From Streptomyces sp. NBS 14/10 (GTDB taxonomy: Bacteria; Actinomycetota; Actinomycetes; Streptomycetales; Streptomycetaceae): 31,840 nt of DNA. Below are positions 29,310-31,840 of this stretch, in pieces; the first letter of the stretch is position 1, and each line of letters starts with the position of its first letter. Made by a program: the position numbers and the translations under genes. The stretch is from contig NZ_NCSM01000048.1 in assembly GCF_002224125.1 (NCBI RefSeq), forward strand, positions 1 to 31,840. The letters are read 5' to 3'. Under the pieces are notes generated by a model that had not been told where the DNA came from, did no database searches, and saw nothing but the letters and a program-made list of their open reading frames with translations.

Positions 29310-30682
29310 GCGGGCGGGATGGCGATGCTGTGGATGTGAAGCAGTCCGATTCTTGCATGGCGGTACGGCTGCTGCCGAACAGTACGGCCAGGGGTTCTGC
29401 GGCCAGGGCGACTCGCAGGTGGAGCACGGTGGCCAGGACCTGTTCGCGGAAGGAGAGCCGAGGCGGGCGGCCGCTGGGTGTCACCGTCGGGGGCCAGAGT
29501 TTCTGTGAGTTTGCTCAGTTGCCGCTGGCTCATCCCTGTGAGGGCAGGATCGGACAGCAGGGCCTGGTCCCATTCCCGGATCGGTGCCTGCGAGACCGGG
29601 GTTGCAGGGATTGCGGGGTCTGGCTGGGGGTGCAGGACATAGTTCCAGTCGCCGTGGAATGTGTGCCGGGTCAGCGGAAGGGCGGCCATTCCCGCGTCGC
29701 CGATTCGGATTCCGACGGGATAGGTGTTGGTGTCCAGCTGGGCGGTCACGCGTAGTCCGGTGGGGGTCGTGGTTGCCGCGATGCTGTTCACGATGACTTC
29801 GTGGCTGGTCAGCGGGCGGCCGCGCCAGTTCATGGTGATGTGTGAGAACAGCCGGTGCTCGATCTTGTTCCACTTCGATGTTCCGGGCGGCAGGTGGCAC
29901 ACGTTGATCGTCAGCCCGGTCTCGGCGGCGAGCTGGGCAAGTTCCAGCGGCGGATGGATTCCACCGCGAACGCGGCGGTGTCGTGATCGGTGCCGACGTT
30001 GACCCAGCCCGTGTTCGCCGCCAGGTCATAGATTCCGTAGGGGACGGCCTTGCCCAGCTGCGGGTCGGCGAAGTCGTGGATGTGGACGGGAACGGGTTCG
30101 CCGGTCGGCCGCCACTGGCAGCCGGTGTTCTTGAAGTCGCCGACGAGCTCCTTCTTCTTGGTGTCCACGCTGATCACCGGCTGGCCGGCGTCTCGGTGCT
30201 CGCGTGCCTGCTCGTTGAGGTGGCGGAACTGGGCGTCCCGGTCCGCATGCTGGCCGCCCTCGAGTGTCTTGGCGTTGGCCTGCAGGCTGAAGCCCTCCTC
30301 CCGCAGCAGACCGGCAACAGTGTCGGCACTGGTCTTGTGCCCGGCCTGGGTCAGCTCTCGCCGAGGGTGCGGGTGGACTTCACTGTCCACCGCAGCGGCG
30401 ACATCGGATCTCCGCGCTCGTCCGGCTCGACCAGCTCAAGCAGGGACGGTCGCAGCCTCGGGTCGAGATCCGTAAGCCGCTTGCGTCCGCCGCCCGGTCG
30501 GCGCACCCGCCCCAACGGCTCCTCACCAGCCTCCAGCTCGAACACGCCCTTGCGGACGGTCGTCTCGCTCACCGCGGCCGCCCGGGCGACGGCCCGGATG
30601 CCGCCATGCCCCAGCCCCCGGGCCTCCGCGGCCATCAACAGCCGTCGCTGCCGCTCATAGAGATGCGGCCACAACACCGCAA
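29310..30682 (-). pseudogene. ISAzo13-family transposase with frameshifts and an internal deletion
   Basis: Four successive minus-strand frames give one ISAzo13-type transposase. First WPHLYERQRRLLMAAEARGL, SETTVRKGVFELEAGEEPLG and DPMSPLRWTVKSTRTL (30360-30682). Then AGHKTSADTVAGLLREEGFS, SVDTKKKELVGDFKNTG and GIYDLAANTGWVNVGTDHDT (about 29965-30350). Then LAQLAAETGLTINVCHLPPG, WNKIEHRLFSHITMNWRGRP and FHGDWNYVLHPQP. Last LSFREQVLATVLHLRVAL. Between ESIRRW and LAQLAAETG about 40 residues expected for the family, including the RLLITADAGGSNG block with a catalytic Asp, are missing. The gene is dead. Target-side ends were not identified. Confidence 0.85.
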
Positions 30683-31410
30683 ATTCACAAGATTGCCGAA
30701 GCCGGAGACCGGCTGCGCCGCAACGACATGCCTCGCAAGACCAGCTGGTGCAACACCTGTGCGACATGCGACTTCGCATCGATCTGTCGCGATCGCCCCT
30801 CCACTCCGTGAGCACTGGCGAGATCTTCAAGTCCGCTCACTTCGAGGCGTCGTCGGGATCGTGAACGCACGTCGGCGCCCAAGCAGACGGAGCAACATAG
30901 CGTGGGATCGCCGGTTAGCCAAACCGGCGATCCCACGCACCATAGATACTCCACCGCCACGCCCTGCCCCCCGCGCCGAGAGGCAACGTCAAGACGAACC
31001 AACGCAGGCCATGAGAAGCTACTCCAGAATGGCTTCACTCGGCCTGTCCAGCATGACCAGTCCCTGTGCTGGTGCGGCTTACCTACCTGATCGTCACACG
31101 GATCTTCGCCTGACTGTTCCTGATGACTCGATCCTCTGGCGCCAAGAATGCGGAGATTACGCACCGAAGCCGGGCCACCGCGACCCGGCATAAGTTGACA
31201 GGCTCAACCGACCATCACCGTGTTGCAACAGCAGATTTGCCGCAATACCTTGCCCAGCAGCTTGTCACTTCGCGCGCCACTGTCCACACACGGCCCGACC
31301 ACCCCGCTGATCTTCCAGCCCAAGGACGCCCAAGGGCGCTGCCTTGCCCTCCAACGAAGACCTCTGCGGCCAGCCCCTCAGCGCTTGGCACACTATTTAT
31401 GCGCGCGAGG
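30683..31410. other. Gene-poor stretch
   Basis: No frame on either strand gives a protein I recognise. Apart from the hairpin at 30900-30938 I see no defined element. Confidence 0.4.
30900..30938. terminator. Perfect 17-bp-arm hairpin
   Basis: Arms 30900-30916 and 30922-30938 pair exactly around a 5-nt loop (AGCCA). It has no U-tract and no adjacent intact gene, so it may be an orphan terminator or an IS-associated structure. Confidence 0.55.
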
Positions 31411-31529
31411 GTGCCTGCCGGCCGTCTCGCTACGGCGCTGCAGAGCCCGGTAGGGCGCTCACGCCCTGGGAGTACCCCGTCTGCCGGCAGACGCCAAGGG
31501 GCATTACCCCGTCTTGACGCGGCAGGCAC
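31411..31529. other. Multi-hairpin block closed by a 10-bp stem, possible structured RNA
   Basis: GTGCCTGCCG (31411-31420) pairs with CGGCAGGCAC (31520-31529). Between them lie GCCGT/ACGGC (31421-31436), GCCC-GGTA-GGGC, GGGCG-CTCA-CGCCC (31453-31466), the palindrome GTCTGCCGGCAGAC (31479-31492) and GGGG-CATTA-CCCC (31498-31510). TACCCCGTCT is repeated directly 32 bp apart. The nested arrangement suggests a folded RNA or the structured end of a mobile element; the strand cannot be decided. Confidence 0.4.
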
Positions 31530-31840
31530 CTTGCGGCCGGGACACCCGAGCACCGACTGCCTGCGGAAAACACGCCGACCGAGGCCCTCAGCCCACACCT
31601 TCCCCCCTGTCGCATGGGGAGCACGACATCGTGCTCCCACCGTGAAAGGTGCTCGAGAGCCGACAAGGGGTCCTTATGCCTCTCGATGCAGAAGACATCC
31701 GCATCGATCGGGTGACGCCGGGGGCCTGTGGTTGACGACGGCGCATGGGGGCGCCGTACGGCGCTGTAGGTCTACCGGATCGGGTGACGGACGAATCGGG
31801 CACCGTTGACACGTCCGCGAGTTGGGAGCACGAGGGCTCC
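31530..31840. other. Hairpin-rich terminal stretch without a recognised gene
   Basis: It contains GGGAGCACGA-CA-TCGTGCTCCC (31617-31638), TCGAGAG/CTCTCGA (31653-31659, 31680-31686), CGATGC/GCATCG (31684-31689, 31701-31706) and GGCGC-n-GCGCC near 31740-31755. No protein is supported; the window ends here. Confidence 0.4.

Noticed and set aside
31123..31809. 228-codon plus-strand frame in the terminal hairpin region
   Set aside because: Composition without domain motifs, and it runs through several perfect hairpins; overlapping frames on both strands look equally random.
1..31840. Search by eye for tRNA, rRNA, known riboswitches and biosynthetic gene clusters
   Set aside because: None seen; the only candidate RNA structure is the unassigned block near 31,411.

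Overview
High-GC DNA with GTG/ATG starts, GGAGG-type ribosome binding sites, Tat/Sec secreted glycoside hydrolases and many actinobacterial transposase families points to a Streptomyces (or close relative) accessory region, such as a chromosome arm or a large plasmid. No rRNA, tRNA, CRISPR array or complete biosynthetic cluster was found.

Layout. (1) 1-5,670: plant-polysaccharide genes in various states of decay. Intact ones are a GH62 arabinofuranosidase and a GH12 endoglucanase. Broken ones are a GH43 xylosidase C-terminus, an AraC-type regulator tail, a Rossmann-protein fragment and a CBM13 fragment, with IS1182 and ISL3 remnants among them. (2) 5,755-7,340: transposase debris, including two IS3-type OrfB fragments meeting head to head as a large inverted repeat. 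(3) 7,366-10,710: the C-terminal part of a secreted S8 peptidase, an intact TRIC/UPF0126 membrane protein and a divergent, intact amidohydrolase. (4) 10,726-12,330: an IS5 remnant, one structurally complete 1.2 kb IS with 30-bp inverted repeats, and a Tn3 TnpA scrap. (5) 12,337-16,442: a two-gene operon, a SWIM zinc-finger protein overlapping by ATGA a large DUF6493-like protein. (6) 16,709-23,071: parts of a Tn3-family transposon. These are a frameshifted TnpA, a small lincosamide-nucleotidyltransferase-like gene, a chimeric TnpA N-terminus, an XRE-cupin regulator divergent from an epoxide hydrolase, a probable res site and a broken serine recombinase. (7) 23,188-29,149: a second sugar-use block. 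It holds an intact Tat/lipoprotein sugar-binding protein, a divergent broken GH3, IS110 debris, a CBM42 scrap, a frameshifted IS that abuts a GH6 cellulase C-terminus, a carbohydrate-binding domain remnant and a second intact GH12-like secreted enzyme. (8) 29,310-31,840: a decayed ISAzo13-type transposase and a gene-poor, strongly hairpin-forming tail.

How it fits together. The palindrome TCGAAGCGCTTCGA, typical of LacI-family operators, occurs as pairs in three places: upstream of GH12-1, between the sugar-binding protein and GH3, and upstream of GH12-2. This suggests that the scattered hydrolases and the transporter component were one regulon before insertion sequences broke the locus up. 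No LacI-type regulator and no ABC permease genes are present in the window. The least-described intact unit is the SWIM/DUF6493 pair, which lies between mobile elements without the AAA/VWA partners often found near such genes.
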